Source of the DNA: a bacterium
GTDB taxonomy: Bacteria; SAR324; XYD2-FULL-50-16
Assembly: GCA_018829445.1 (NCBI GenBank)
Contig: JAHJTV010000037.1
Location: forward strand, 1-42,908
Direction of reading: 5' to 3'
DNA length: 42,908 nucleotides
The notes beneath the pieces were generated by a model, which searched no databases, was not told where the DNA came from, and worked only from the letters and a program-made list of their open reading frames with translations. A program made the translations under genes and the position numbers. How positions within the stretch are numbered: position 1 is the stretch's first letter; each line of letters starts with the position of its first letter. This document shows positions 7,127 to 16,371 of this stretch, piece after piece.

Positions 7127-8710
7127 ATGAAAAAGCTTTTTGTATTTGTATTAATCTTCTTTACATCGATAAGCACGTTTGCCGGGCGTGGAATAAAGAC
7201 GATAGAAAAAAGAACAGCGCTTGTTATCGGTAATGCAGATTATGCGATCGGTCCATTGAATAATCCAAAAAATGATGCCAATGACATGGCCGACTTGTTA
7301 AAAAGCAAAGGATTTTCTGTTGAGCTGCTTATTAATGCCACTCAACGTGAGATGGAAATTGCCATTAGCCAGTTTGGAAAACAACTTAAAGAAGGTGGTG
7401 TTGGTTTGTTTTATTATGCTGGCCATGGAATGCAAGTCGATGGGCACAATTACCTTATTCCCATTGATGCCAACATTACTGCAGAGGATGAAGTCAGATT
7501 TGAATCGGTTGAGGCTAATCGGGTATTGGCAAAAATGGAAAGCGCTGGAAACCGGTTAAATATGATGTTTTTAGATGCTTGCCGTGATAATCCGTATAAA
7601 CGATCCTTCCGCTCTTCCCAAAAAGGTCTTGGACAGATGGATGCTCCCAGGGGGACCCTGGTTGCTTTTGCGACTGCTCCTGGTCAAGTTGCCGCCGATG
7701 GCAGTACCAGAAACGGTTTATTTACACATCATTTACTGAGTCAGATTTCAAATACGTCAACAGAATTAGGGCAAATTGTAAAAAACGTAACACGAGAAGT
7801 GGTAAAAGATTCAGATGGTAAACAGATCCCCTGGCGTCTTTCTTCAGTAACGGGAGATTTTTATTTTAACATAAATAGGGTTGATACAGGTGACCTTTCT
7901 TCCGTTGAGCTCTCAACGGTGGATCTTCAATCGAATGATCTGTCAGCGCCAGAGAAGGAACTCTGGGAAATGGTAAAAAAATCTAAGGAAACCTCAGATT
8001 TTGATATCTATCTGGAAGCCTATCCAAACGGTTTTTTCAAAGATGAAGCAGAAGAAAGGAAATGGATGCTTGCCAACAACAGTGTATCGGCATTGGATTC
8101 CTATCTGAGTCAGTATCCCAATGGTCGTTTTAGAAAGCAGGCAGAAGAGAAAAGATGGTCCATCGCTATCAGAGATGAGCAACACCTGACGGATTATTTA
8201 AGCAAGTATCCAAATTCAAGCTTCGCTTCTAAAGCCCTTCTTGTAAAATGGAACTTTGTTAAAGACTCGATGGATAGTGAGCGTGTCGAAAACTTTATAA
8301 AAGCAAATCCGAAGAGCCCCTATCTGAGTCATGCCAGACTCCGTTTAAAAAATCTGAAGTCAGAAGCTGCCAGGCAATTTGTGATAGATGAAAGAACAGG
8401 ACTTGTTTGGATGAGATCGGAAACCGAACCGTTATCCTGGAAGGAAGCGAATGACTATTGTGAGGATCTGTCTTTATTGGCTTATGATGACTGGTCGTTA
8501 CCGACTTTAGTCCAATTGAAAACAGCATTCGTTATAAAGGACCGATTTGCTGATATTAAACCAGCAGATTACTGGTCGTTAAGTCCTTATGAAAATACAA
8601 GTAGCGGAGTCTGGGCGATGTCTTTCAGAAATGGCACAAATTATGGCATTCGAAAAGAATATCATGCCCATGTAAAATGCGTGACCAGCTTAAAACAGAA
8701 ATCGCAATAA
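7127..8710 (+). CDS. Secreted caspase-like protease with DUF1566 tail
   Basis: The 527-residue protein starts with a signal peptide (1-19, cleavage near FAG). A caspase/metacaspase-type peptidase C14 domain follows (about 28-250) with the catalytic dyad His100 in FYYAGHG and Cys152 in FLDACRDNP, and the substrate-loop motif GTLVAFATAPG. Residues about 290-400 hold four YPNG-type helical repeats (YLEAYPNG, YLSQYPNG, YLSKYPNS, FIKANPKS). The C-terminal part (about 415-525) is a DUF1566/Lcl-type domain (FVIDERTGLVWMR, DDWSLPTL). It is probably periplasmic or surface-exposed and may bind a ligand through DUF1566 and cleave at basic residues, as orthocaspases do. It is island cargo, and its role (defence, toxin, signalling) is unknown. 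Confidence 0.88.
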   Translation: MKKLFVFVLIFFTSISTFAGRGIKTIEKRTALVIGNADYAIGPLNNPKNDANDMADLLKSKGFSVELLINATQREMEIAISQFGKQLKEGGVGLFYYAGHGMQVDGHNYLIPIDANITAEDEVRFESVEANRVLAKMESAGNRLNMMFLDACRDNPYKRSFRSSQKGLGQMDAPRGTLVAFATAPGQVAADGSTRNGLFTHHLLSQISNTSTELGQIVKNVTREVVKDSDGKQIPWRLSSVTGDFYFNINRVDTGDLSSVELSTVDLQSNDLSAPEKELWEMVKKSKETSDFDIYLEAYPNGFFKDEAEERKWMLANNSVSALDSYLSQYPNGRFRKQAEEKRWSIAIRDEQHLTDYLSKYPNSSFASKALLVKWNFVKDSMDSERVENFIKANPKSPYLSHARLRLKNLKSEAARQFVIDERTGLVWMRSETEPLSWKEANDYCEDLSLLAYDDWSLPTLVQLKTAFVIKDRFADIKPADYWSLSPYENTSSGVWAMSFRNGTNYGIRKEYHAHVKCVTSLKQKSQ

Positions 8711-8739
8711 ACTATCTTCAAAAACAAGGATTTAATACG

Positions 8740-8922
8740 ATGAAAATTCTTTACTCTGAGTCAAACTCAGAAATTTGCTTCCTGCTCGATTATTTCTTGC
8801 CGGATCATGAAGGAATTCTTCTCGAAATGGAGCAAGATAAGTTTGTTGATCGGTGGTGCAGGAAATTTGAAATCAAAAACGGAGAACTTGTTCTTGTTTC
8901 TGATACTCATTTAAGCAACTGA
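8740..8922 (+). CDS. Small unknown protein after the caspase gene
   Basis: The frame is open from 8677, but ATG 8740 is chosen because AAGGA lies 10-12 bases upstream and the longer form would overlap the caspase gene. The 60-residue product (MKILYSESNSEICF, then an acidic middle and FEIKNGELVLVSDTHLSN) is not recognised. It starts 29 bp after the caspase stop, so it is probably co-transcribed and could be a partner or inhibitor of the protease. Confidence 0.55.
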   Translation: MKILYSESNSEICFLLDYFLPDHEGILLEMEQDKFVDRWCRKFEIKNGELVLVSDTHLSN

Positions 8923-9068
8923 CCAGCTCTGAGAATCTTATAATTTTACTTATTGGAGTTGTAAGGTTTCACGGTAACTGATTATTTAAATGAGGATTTA
9001 AATTGCCTGAAATATTGGAATAGGACGCAAAATCGCTATACTAATAATATTGTTGGGCCAGGTAAAAA

Positions 9069-9743
9069 ATGGAAAAGAAGGTCTCCACAGAAATCCCAGT
9101 ACCATTGCCAGCGGATTGGACCAAAATCCACAGTCAGCTATCAAAATTGTGGATTCTTAAAAAGGATAGACAAATACCCAAACCACCAGTGCCTTTGATA
9201 TTGGCAGGTGCGGCTTTTTCCAGCGCAGATGATATCCGGGCCAGATGGATTGAATTAATCAACTGGGCAAATGAATATGGGTTTTCCTCCGTGCTAATTA
9301 AAAATTTGCCTGAATCGCCCGATTACGATGTTGCCGAAAGAATAGCTGGAGTTTCTGCCGATGGTAAAGGTTGGTGGCCGGAAATTGGCGAGCAGTTTCA
9401 TCAACCCAAAGAAAAGCCGAGCAAAGAAATTATTTTAAAAACATCGGAACGTTTGAAATTCGAATGGAAAGAGATTGTGGGCATTGAACTCGGCAAAGAA
9501 ACTATACCGAAAAAGTTTACTGGAAAGAAGGCGAGGCGGTTGGTTGTAATTGCTAATCCAGATTTCACACCGTCTTGGGGTAGCTGGTACTCTGCAAGTA
9601 AAAATCCTAAGGCATTCTTAAAATTTCGAAAAACAATAAATGCCGCCATCTCTCCGATGGAAGTCGACGACATCGAATTTAATACTGAATTTTGGTCTAA
9701 TAAGGCTAATTCAGCCGACGCAAAAAGCCGCGCGACTGATTAG
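9069..9743 (+). CDS. Unknown cargo protein of the island
   Basis: The 224-residue soluble protein is not recognised. Segments that stand out are PPVPLILAGAAFSSADDIRARWIELINWANEYGF (about 42-75), which looks like a helical domain after a small strand, a Trp-rich GKGWWPEIGEQFH, and a basic stretch KKFTGKKARRLVVIANPDF. No signal peptide or membrane segment is seen. A CAGGT site lies 8 bases before the ATG. It is the last gene before attR, and the 86 bp between its stop and the repeat copy at 9829 contain no gene. Confidence 0.68.
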   Translation: MEKKVSTEIPVPLPADWTKIHSQLSKLWILKKDRQIPKPPVPLILAGAAFSSADDIRARWIELINWANEYGFSSVLIKNLPESPDYDVAERIAGVSADGKGWWPEIGEQFHQPKEKPSKEIILKTSERLKFEWKEIVGIELGKETIPKKFTGKKARRLVVIANPDFTPSWGSWYSASKNPKAFLKFRKTINAAISPMEVDDIEFNTEFWSNKANSADAKSRATD

Positions 9744-9828
9744 CAGCGTTGGTTTCTTTCAAAAGAAATAACCCTCCAATTCATTCAATTAATCCGATCC
9801 AATTATTGGTAAAGATTTATCGTTCATA

Positions 9829-9852
9829 TGTGGCAAGGAATGAGGCAAGTAA
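9829..9852 (+). repeat. Candidate integrase arm site, right
   Basis: This is an exact 24-bp copy of 1140-1163, in the same orientation and 22 bp inside attR. The pairing of repeats at both inner ends supports these as recombinase arm sites and supports the island limits. Confidence 0.55.
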
Positions 9853-9874
9853 AATTTTATATTTTTACTAAAAC

Positions 9875-9944
9875 TTGGCGGAGGTACGTAGGAATCGAAC
9901 CTACCCAGCGTGTTTCGCACACACCGCGCACGGTTTTGAAGACC
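9875..9944. repeat. attR: right 70-bp copy, within the intact tRNA-Sec
   Basis: This copy is continuous with the D-arm and 5' acceptor strand of tRNA-Sec at 9945-9974, so the gene is intact on this side. The repeat ends within the anticodon stem, meaning that the strand exchange lies within the tRNA's anticodon-to-3'-end region, a usual crossover zone for tRNA-targeting integrases. Confidence 0.9.
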
Positions 9945-9974
9945 GGGGAGCCCACCAGAGACTCATCTACCTCC
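9876..9974 (-). tRNA. selC: tRNA-Sec (anticodon TCA)
   Basis: The 99-base gene begins GGAGGTAG and ends CCTCCGCCA, with CCA encoded, and has the long form typical of selenocysteine tRNA. The anticodon loop is CTTCAAA with anticodon TCA at 9937-9939. A D-stem GAGTC/GGCTC, a long variable arm, and a T-arm GTAGG-TTCGATT-CCTAC can be drawn. Seven acceptor pairs are perfect; the eighth is G opposite G. This tRNA inserts selenocysteine at UGA codons with SelA, SelB and SelD, none of which lies in this window. It is the integration site of the island. Confidence 0.93.
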
Positions 9975-10098
9975 GATTTTTGATTGGATATCGGCTGGTT
10001 TTTGTTTTGCTGCTGCTGTTTGTAATAATACCAACGAAGATGAACTTAAGTCAAACTTACAAATGGGTAAAATGTGATTAAGTTCAGGTTTTATCGGT

Positions 10099-11079
10099 TT
10101 AGAAATAGAAGAGGGTTTTTATACCATATTTCAAATCGGCAGAAGTATTCACTCCATATACGGGGCTTTCTACTTTAAACTGGACCATATAGGGCAGAGT
10201 CAGACTCTGCGTCTCCAGTTTATCGAGATTCCCATAATTCACGAACATATCAACTGTGTAGATTTTATGACCGTCACCAATTCCTTTTCCGTCTATAAGT
10301 GTCTCTGCATTGGAATAACCATTGAGTCCACCACCGAAATTAAATCCTCCGGCATTCATTGACAGGTTAGTATGGAATGATAGACTGTTTCCTCTTTTGA
10401 GTTCGTAACTTCTGCCATCCGGATCTTCCACACTACTATTCAGGGTGTTGGTGTTTTCAATTTTTATTTCTCCAGTAATGTCAATATTATTTGGATAAAT
10501 AAGCCAATGTATGTATGAGAATAGCTCTTGTGCTCCGCTTCCGATGGCTACGTTTTCGGGGTCATTGTAGTATTCCGGAGCATTATCTCCCACAAAGCTG
10601 AATCCGAAACGAAAATCAGCACTGTCAGTATAGATTAGACGCCAAATCACCCAAAGCTCATAATCCCCCACCCCGCTGGATTCAGCACTTTCATAACTGT
10701 CGACAAAAGCGATGGCTTTTGTGGAGCCTGAATCCTTGACTGATAGGCTGGATTCTCTACTATTTGATATATATGGAATAGTAACACCAACATTCAAAGT
10801 TTCAAACAATCCATATTGAAACCGCAGATTATGCTGTATCGATTGATAGGAGATGCCCCCTCCAACAGCTGAATCGTCGATATTATACCTGTCGAGCAGC
10901 ATTCCCTTGAGAGATTTCTTATTCGACGAGTTGTTATAACCGAAATCGGCAGATATACTTTCAACTTCATAGGATACTTCGCTAACTCCATCGGGCAAAA
11001 AAGTAATCTCCTGACCAAATAAACTATTGGTAAGCAGGAGTGTAAAGACGACTATCAACAGTATTTGGAAAGAGTTCAT
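10099..11079 (-). CDS. Outer-membrane beta-barrel protein (unknown role)
   Basis: From ATG 11079 the product is 326 residues with a signal peptide (MNSFQILLIVVFTLLLTNSL, cleavage near FGQ). The mature part alternates polar and aromatic/hydrophobic residues as in barrel strands (GVTIPYISNSRE, FRFGFSFVGDN, FGGGLNGYSN), and the chain ends LFYF with a C-terminal Phe, the usual barrel assembly signal. The frame is open up to 11229 but that extension overlaps the maf stop and lacks a signal-like start. It follows maf by 136 bp in the same direction and is 124 bp before tRNA-Sec. It may be a transporter-like or surface protein; the substrate is unknown. Confidence 0.75.
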   Translation of the reverse strand: MNSFQILLIVVFTLLLTNSLFGQEITFLPDGVSEVSYEVESISADFGYNNSSNKKSLKGMLLDRYNIDDSAVGGGISYQSIQHNLRFQYGLFETLNVGVTIPYISNSRESSLSVKDSGSTKAIAFVDSYESAESSGVGDYELWVIWRLIYTDSADFRFGFSFVGDNAPEYYNDPENVAIGSGAQELFSYIHWLIYPNNIDITGEIKIENTNTLNSSVEDPDGRSYELKRGNSLSFHTNLSMNAGGFNFGGGLNGYSNAETLIDGKGIGDGHKIYTVDMFVNYGNLDKLETQSLTLPYMVQFKVESPVYGVNTSADLKYGIKTLFYF

Positions 11080-11215
11080 GTTTTCTGATATTTTTGAATC
11101 AATATATTTCATGATTAAATAATCTGGTTGGTTATTATCATTACATCTGCAGGTGGAACAGACAACGCGATTCCACCATTCAAATATGTTATACGGCAAA
11201 CCTGTCCGACTAAAA

Positions 11216-11821
11216 CTAAACTGAAACAACGCCCAATTCTAGTAAGTCTTGAAAGAGCTCCTCAATGGGCAGACCCACTACATTGTTATAAGAACCTTCG
11301 ATAGACTTTACCAGAATTGTACCGACTCCCTGGATTGAATAGGCACCGGCCTTATCGAGTGGTTCGGTCGAGTCAGCGTAGTTGCGGATAATCTCATCCG
11401 GTAATCTGTTAAATAGTACCTTTGTTTTAACGGACTTTTGTACTTGTTTTCCATCCCGGCAGTCAAGTACAAAATAGGAGGTGATCACTTCGTGTTGATT
11501 TCCGTTTAATTGTTGTAACATCGGCAGGGCGTTTTTATTGGACCCGGGTTTTCCCAGAATCTCATTTTCAAACACCACTATGGTATCAGCAGCTATAATG
11601 ACGCTGTCCTTACCACATCTAACTTCGACGTCTCTTGCTTTCTCTTCCGCCATGCGTTGGGAAAAAGCCGGGGGAGATTCATTTTGAGTAGTGACCTCGT
11701 CAACATTTCCGGTGATAATCTCAAATTTCAACCCATATCTTTCAAGGTATTCCTTTCTCCTTGGAGAACCGGATGCTAACACAATTGGTCTGTTTTGTTC
11801 AATTTTCATGGGTGGTTTCAT
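11216..11821 (-). CDS. maf: Maf-type nucleoside triphosphate pyrophosphatase
   Basis: The 201-residue protein has the family signature ASGSPRRKEYL near the N-terminus, the acidic ADTIVVFENEILGKP loop, and KAGAYSIQG and GSYNNVVGLP near the end. Maf enzymes hydrolyse non-canonical or pyrimidine nucleoside triphosphates to monophosphates and prevent their incorporation or affect septum formation. It lies 75 bp after mrdA on the same strand; linkage of maf to mreBCD is common in proteobacteria. The second Met (residue 5) is an alternative start. Length is normal for the family. Confidence 0.93.
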   Translation of the reverse strand: MKPPMKIEQNRPIVLASGSPRRKEYLERYGLKFEIITGNVDEVTTQNESPPAFSQRMAEEKARDVEVRCGKDSVIIAADTIVVFENEILGKPGSNKNALPMLQQLNGNQHEVITSYFVLDCRDGKQVQKSVKTKVLFNRLPDEIIRNYADSTEPLDKAGAYSIQGVGTILVKSIEGSYNNVVGLPIEELFQDLLELGVVSV

Positions 11822-11896
11822 ACAAAATACTTTATTTTAATCCGCCTGTTTTGGTGCTTGAGAGATTATGAAGCGCTCTGTTACTGAATTTATTGC

Positions 11897-13822
11897 TTAT
11901 ACATCACTTGAATCAGGCTCGTCGATCGCTTCCTGCTCAGGTTCCAAGGAGGGTTTGGGAACTGATGTGATATTTGTGAAGTAATATTCGATGATATGTT
12001 GGGCCAATTCAGCTGAATTATGTCCGGCTTGACCGTGTTCTATCATTACCACTACTGTGATCATCGGATTCTCTGCAGGTGCATAGCTCACAAACCAGGC
12101 GTGATCATAATACTTCTCTTCGACTTCCCCTGTCTCTCTTTTAAGCTTTTCCCTTGTTTTAAGACTGACAACCTGAGTCGTTCCTGTTTTACCTGCAATA
12201 CTGACAATATTTGATCTTGCACGTTTACCGGTACCGTTTTGCCCTTGCACGTTAGCTTTCATCCCTTCTCTTAAAATGGACAAAGTTTCCGGTTTAATGC
12301 CTGTTTCCTTTTTTATAATTTCGGTCGGTAAAAACTGAATATTAGGCTTACCGTTTTGATTATCTTTGACATCCGAGTTTTTAACCAACTGCTGTACGAT
12401 TCTGGGCTGAATCAAGACGCCATCATTTGCAATGGCATTGATATAATTTATTAATTGGATTGGAGTCACTGTTAAAAAACCCTGTCCAATAGCAACGTTG
12501 GGCGTTTCCCCTTTGAGCCACTCTTTTTGAAACCGTTCCAACTTCCACTGTCTGTCGGGAACAATTCCTTTACTTTCGTTTAAAAGATCAATCCCTGTGT
12601 CAAGGCCAAGTCCGAATCTATTGGCATATTCTTTAATTTTCTCTATTCCTAACTCCATTGCCAGTTTATAGAAGAATACATTACAGGAATTTTCTATTGC
12701 CTCAACCACTTTTAGCAACCCATGTCCACCTCTTTTCCAGCAATGCATAACAGTGTTCCCCATCCGAAACACCCCTTCGCATTTAATCTCGGTTTCGCGG
12801 TCGATGAGACCCGATTCCAGTGCGGCGGCGGCAACCACCATTTTGAAGGTTGATCCCGGAGAATACCCCCCCTGGATACATTTGTTGTTTAGAACATGAT
12901 CGGGATGGCTTTTTAATTCCTGCCATCTTTCAAAGTCTAGCCCCTGGGAAAACTCATTGGGATCAAATGCAGGCAGACTAACCATTGCCAGAACTTCACC
13001 ATTATGTGGATTCATCACCACCGCAGCACCCTTACGGTCTCCCATAATTGATTCTACATTCTTCTGCAGATCAGCATCTATGGAAAGAATGATATCGTTA
13101 CCCGGTACCGGATCGACCTGGTTGGGAAATGTCTTAATCTCACGTCCCGTGTTATTGACCTCCACCTGTTTTCCGCCATCTGTTCCGATCAATTGGCTGT
13201 TGTAAACCGCTTCAATTCCCTCCTGACCAAACAGTTTCGCTGATTTTACCTGGTTCAACGGTAACTTCTTTAACTGCGACTTGGTTATCTCACTCATATA
13301 ACCAAATACATGTGCTCCAGTTTTTAACAATGGATAATATCGTCGGGGTGCTACTTCAATGGCAATTCCCGGAAACTCCTCCTGATAGGTTTCTATGAGA
13401 GCAATCTGTCTAAGAGTAAGGTCCTCATAAATTTGTATCGGATTGAAGCGGGCAACTTTGCTCTGCGCTTCCAGGGCCATTTGCAGGGTTGGTAACGGAA
13501 TTTTTAAGGCTAAAGAGATCTTCCAGAGAACTGCATCAATATCCGGTACATCTTCGCGAACCAATGTCAAAATATAAGCTGGAATGTTCTTGGCCAGTAC
13601 GACACCATTTCGATCATAAATGATGCCTCTTGGAGCGGCGATGGATTTCAAACGGATTCGATTCCCCTTGGAGAGCTCTTTGTAAGTCTTTCCGTTTTTA
13701 ACCTGAAGATTCCAAAGTCTCCAGATGATTGCCGCAAAAGGAACCGCCAAAGCTGAGCGAATAATCATCTCTCTTCGGTTGAACAGCTGAAGCTCTTCAA
13801 ATGATAAAGGTTCCTCTTTCAA
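11897..13822 (-). CDS. mrdA: Penicillin-binding protein 2
   Basis: This 641-residue transpeptidase has one N-terminal membrane anchor (about 18-40), a PBP dimerisation region (about 60-230), and a transpeptidase domain with the acyl-serine motif STFK at 324-327, SCN at 379-381 and KTGT at 545-548. It crosslinks peptidoglycan during rod elongation together with MreB, MreC and RodA. Its start overlaps the mreD stop by 4 bp, so the two are translationally coupled. The rodA gene that usually follows is absent here; maf follows instead. The C-terminus has a short acidic tail. Confidence 0.96.
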   Translation of the reverse strand: MKEEPLSFEELQLFNRREMIIRSALAVPFAAIIWRLWNLQVKNGKTYKELSKGNRIRLKSIAAPRGIIYDRNGVVLAKNIPAYILTLVREDVPDIDAVLWKISLALKIPLPTLQMALEAQSKVARFNPIQIYEDLTLRQIALIETYQEEFPGIAIEVAPRRYYPLLKTGAHVFGYMSEITKSQLKKLPLNQVKSAKLFGQEGIEAVYNSQLIGTDGGKQVEVNNTGREIKTFPNQVDPVPGNDIILSIDADLQKNVESIMGDRKGAAVVMNPHNGEVLAMVSLPAFDPNEFSQGLDFERWQELKSHPDHVLNNKCIQGGYSPGSTFKMVVAAAALESGLIDRETEIKCEGVFRMGNTVMHCWKRGGHGLLKVVEAIENSCNVFFYKLAMELGIEKIKEYANRFGLGLDTGIDLLNESKGIVPDRQWKLERFQKEWLKGETPNVAIGQGFLTVTPIQLINYINAIANDGVLIQPRIVQQLVKNSDVKDNQNGKPNIQFLPTEIIKKETGIKPETLSILREGMKANVQGQNGTGKRARSNIVSIAGKTGTTQVVSLKTREKLKRETGEVEEKYYDHAWFVSYAPAENPMITVVVMIEHGQAGHNSAELAQHIIEYYFTNITSVPKPSLEPEQEAIDEPDSSDV

Positions 13823-14322
13823 AACATCCGCTCCGCAAGGTGAATCCTATAACGTTTTTCCAGAAATATCAGTACTCTGAATGCAGGTATGGCAAAAATC
13901 ATGGTCGGGATTGCTTCATGAAACAGAATGTTCTTGATCCAACTTGAAAACTCCCCAACCGAGAAAAAGGTATCCAGGATTAAAAGCACCAGTCCGTTTT
14001 CCACCAGTATAAAAAATCCTGTCATAAGTGGCAATGTTATCCAGGACGGCTGAAAGATTTTTATGGCATACCAGCGAACAGCAAAGGAGATCACAAAATA
14101 GGTTAATCCATAGATCCCAAAAGGAAGGGAGGAAAAACAGTCCGCCGTTAATCCGAATACTAAAGCAATGTAGTGCGATTCCACACCTCGCCAATGCAGA
14201 CAAAATATTGCCGCCATCAGGAAAAACAAGTTTGGCAGGAACCAGTGCGAAATAGTAAAGAAAGTTGTTTCCAGAACAATGGATGCGATCCAGAAAACAA
14301 AACAGACAAAGACAGCGGACAT
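13819..14322 (-). CDS. mreD: Rod shape-determining protein MreD
   Basis: This 167-residue hydrophobic protein has about five membrane segments (for example FVCFVFWIASIVL, LFFLMAAIFCL, ALVFGLTADCF, LVENGLVLLILDTFF). MreD is the small membrane partner in the elongation complex with MreC and MreB. Sequence conservation in this family is low; the call rests on topology, size and position, 3 bp after mreC and overlapping mrdA by 4 bp. FGLTADCFSSLPFGIYGLTY is a typical MreD central motif. Confidence 0.9.
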   Translation of the reverse strand: MSAVFVCFVFWIASIVLETTFFTISHWFLPNLFFLMAAIFCLHWRGVESHYIALVFGLTADCFSSLPFGIYGLTYFVISFAVRWYAIKIFQPSWITLPLMTGFFILVENGLVLLILDTFFSVGEFSSWIKNILFHEAIPTMIFAIPAFRVLIFLEKRYRIHLAERMF

Positions 14323-14325
14323 TAA

Positions 14326-15180
14326 TTAATCAATCTCAGTGAATAATGGTTGATGTATGCTGTTAACATTTCTCAAAATGACTGCAACTTCTTCAATTTT
14401 CGTTAAATCAACGGAAGGGATTAAGGTGACTGTCTGAAACAACCCAAAATGTTTTTTATTTATAACATCCACCTTTCCCACCGGAAATCCTTTTGGATAG
14501 ACTCCAGCCAAACCGGATGTTACTATCTGGTCATCTTTAAAGAGTTCCAATCGTCTTGGAATACGCTTTATTGTCAAATTACCATCTAAGGAGCCATAGG
14601 CCATAGCTTTTGTCCTGGTTCTCTGAATCAGAACGGGAAACTGAGACCTCGAATCCGTAATCAACTGGACAACCGATTGACTGGAGGTTACAGACTGAAT
14701 CTTTCCAATAATTCCCTCAGGAGAAACCACTGCAAAATTAGGTCGAATGCCATCATCCGAACCCTTATCGATTACAATCAGTTGAAAGAATGGCTTTTTG
14801 ACTTCAAATACAACTTCCGCAAAAACTTTTATATTCGGGTCTTTCTTCTTGAATTCCAGGGCTTCTCGTAACCGATCGTGAGCCAGCCTGATCTCCCTGG
14901 CTTGCGCATTCTCTTCTTCAAGTACCCAAACCCGCTCCCACAAACGGTCATTTTCCTCGTTAACATCAATCAGCCAGATATAGCTATTCCAGGCATCAGT
15001 AATTTGCTTCTTAAAAAAATGGAATGTTGCCTGGAACGGATAGGAAATTGTCTGGATGGTTGCCGTATACCAGTTTTCCGACCTTTCAGAATCCACCTGA
15101 ACTGCCAGGTAGAGCAAAAAAAACAAAAGGATCGCTACTATGGAGATACGTAGTCGGTTATTCTTTATGAAACGAAACAT
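14326..15180 (-). CDS. mreC: Rod shape-determining protein MreC
   Basis: This 284-residue protein has a short cytoplasmic N-terminus, a single membrane segment (about 10-27, SIVAILLFFLLYLAVQV), a coiled coil (about 75-110, NEENDRLWERVWVLEEENAQ), and a periplasmic beta-rich domain with the family features VVSPEGIIGKI and TSGLAGVYPKGFPVGKV. It bridges MreB filaments to PBP2 in the periplasm. It lies 126 bp downstream of mreB on the same strand and 3 bp before mreD. The length and motif order are normal. Confidence 0.95.
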   Translation of the reverse strand: MFRFIKNNRLRISIVAILLFFLLYLAVQVDSERSENWYTATIQTISYPFQATFHFFKKQITDAWNSYIWLIDVNEENDRLWERVWVLEEENAQAREIRLAHDRLREALEFKKKDPNIKVFAEVVFEVKKPFFQLIVIDKGSDDGIRPNFAVVSPEGIIGKIQSVTSSQSVVQLITDSRSQFPVLIQRTRTKAMAYGSLDGNLTIKRIPRRLELFKDDQIVTSGLAGVYPKGFPVGKVDVINKKHFGLFQTVTLIPSVDLTKIEEVAVILRNVNSIHQPLFTEID

Positions 15181-15306
15181 GAAGGTATCGAGAAGAACCG
15201 TATTAATAAAAATACAATTGAGCAGAAGAGAATCAAGACAGCAGTTCGGTCGACTGATTATCTATAACTGCCTTGATCGTTAAGGTCGAAGATTGAAAAT
15301 CAGTAT

Positions 15307-16350
<1,044 letters not shown>

Positions 16351-16365
16351 TTATTACTTGATTCT

Positions 16366-16371
16366 ATTATA
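16366..16371 (-). promoter_or_regulatory. Candidate -10 element of the mreB operon
   Basis: The minus strand reads TATAAT here, 22-27 bp upstream of the mreB start codon and within an AT-rich tract. No good TTGACA-like -35 is seen at the usual spacing, so the support is positional only. Confidence 0.3.

Larger units (their letters stand above)
966..9944. mobile_element. Integrated genomic island in the tRNA-Sec gene
   Basis: The limits are perfect 70-bp direct repeats at 966-1035 and 9875-9944 that equal the 3' part of the tRNA-Sec gene, from the anticodon stem to the CCA end. A tyrosine integrase gene lies just inside the left end. Inside are an excisionase-like gene, a replication-like gene, palindromic repeats, a DUF5681 gene and a caspase-like cargo gene. 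One unit (repeat start to repeat start) is 8,909 bp. Integrases of this family commonly use tRNA genes, and selC is a classic island site in enterobacteria. No structural phage or conjugation gene is visible, so a satellite-like or plasmid-like integrative element is the best label. Confidence 0.88.

Noticed and set aside
9875..10081. Reading frame across the intact tRNA-Sec on the opposite strand
   Set aside because: It is the complement of the tRNA gene and its flank; the same peptide-like start appears at attL because of the shared repeat.
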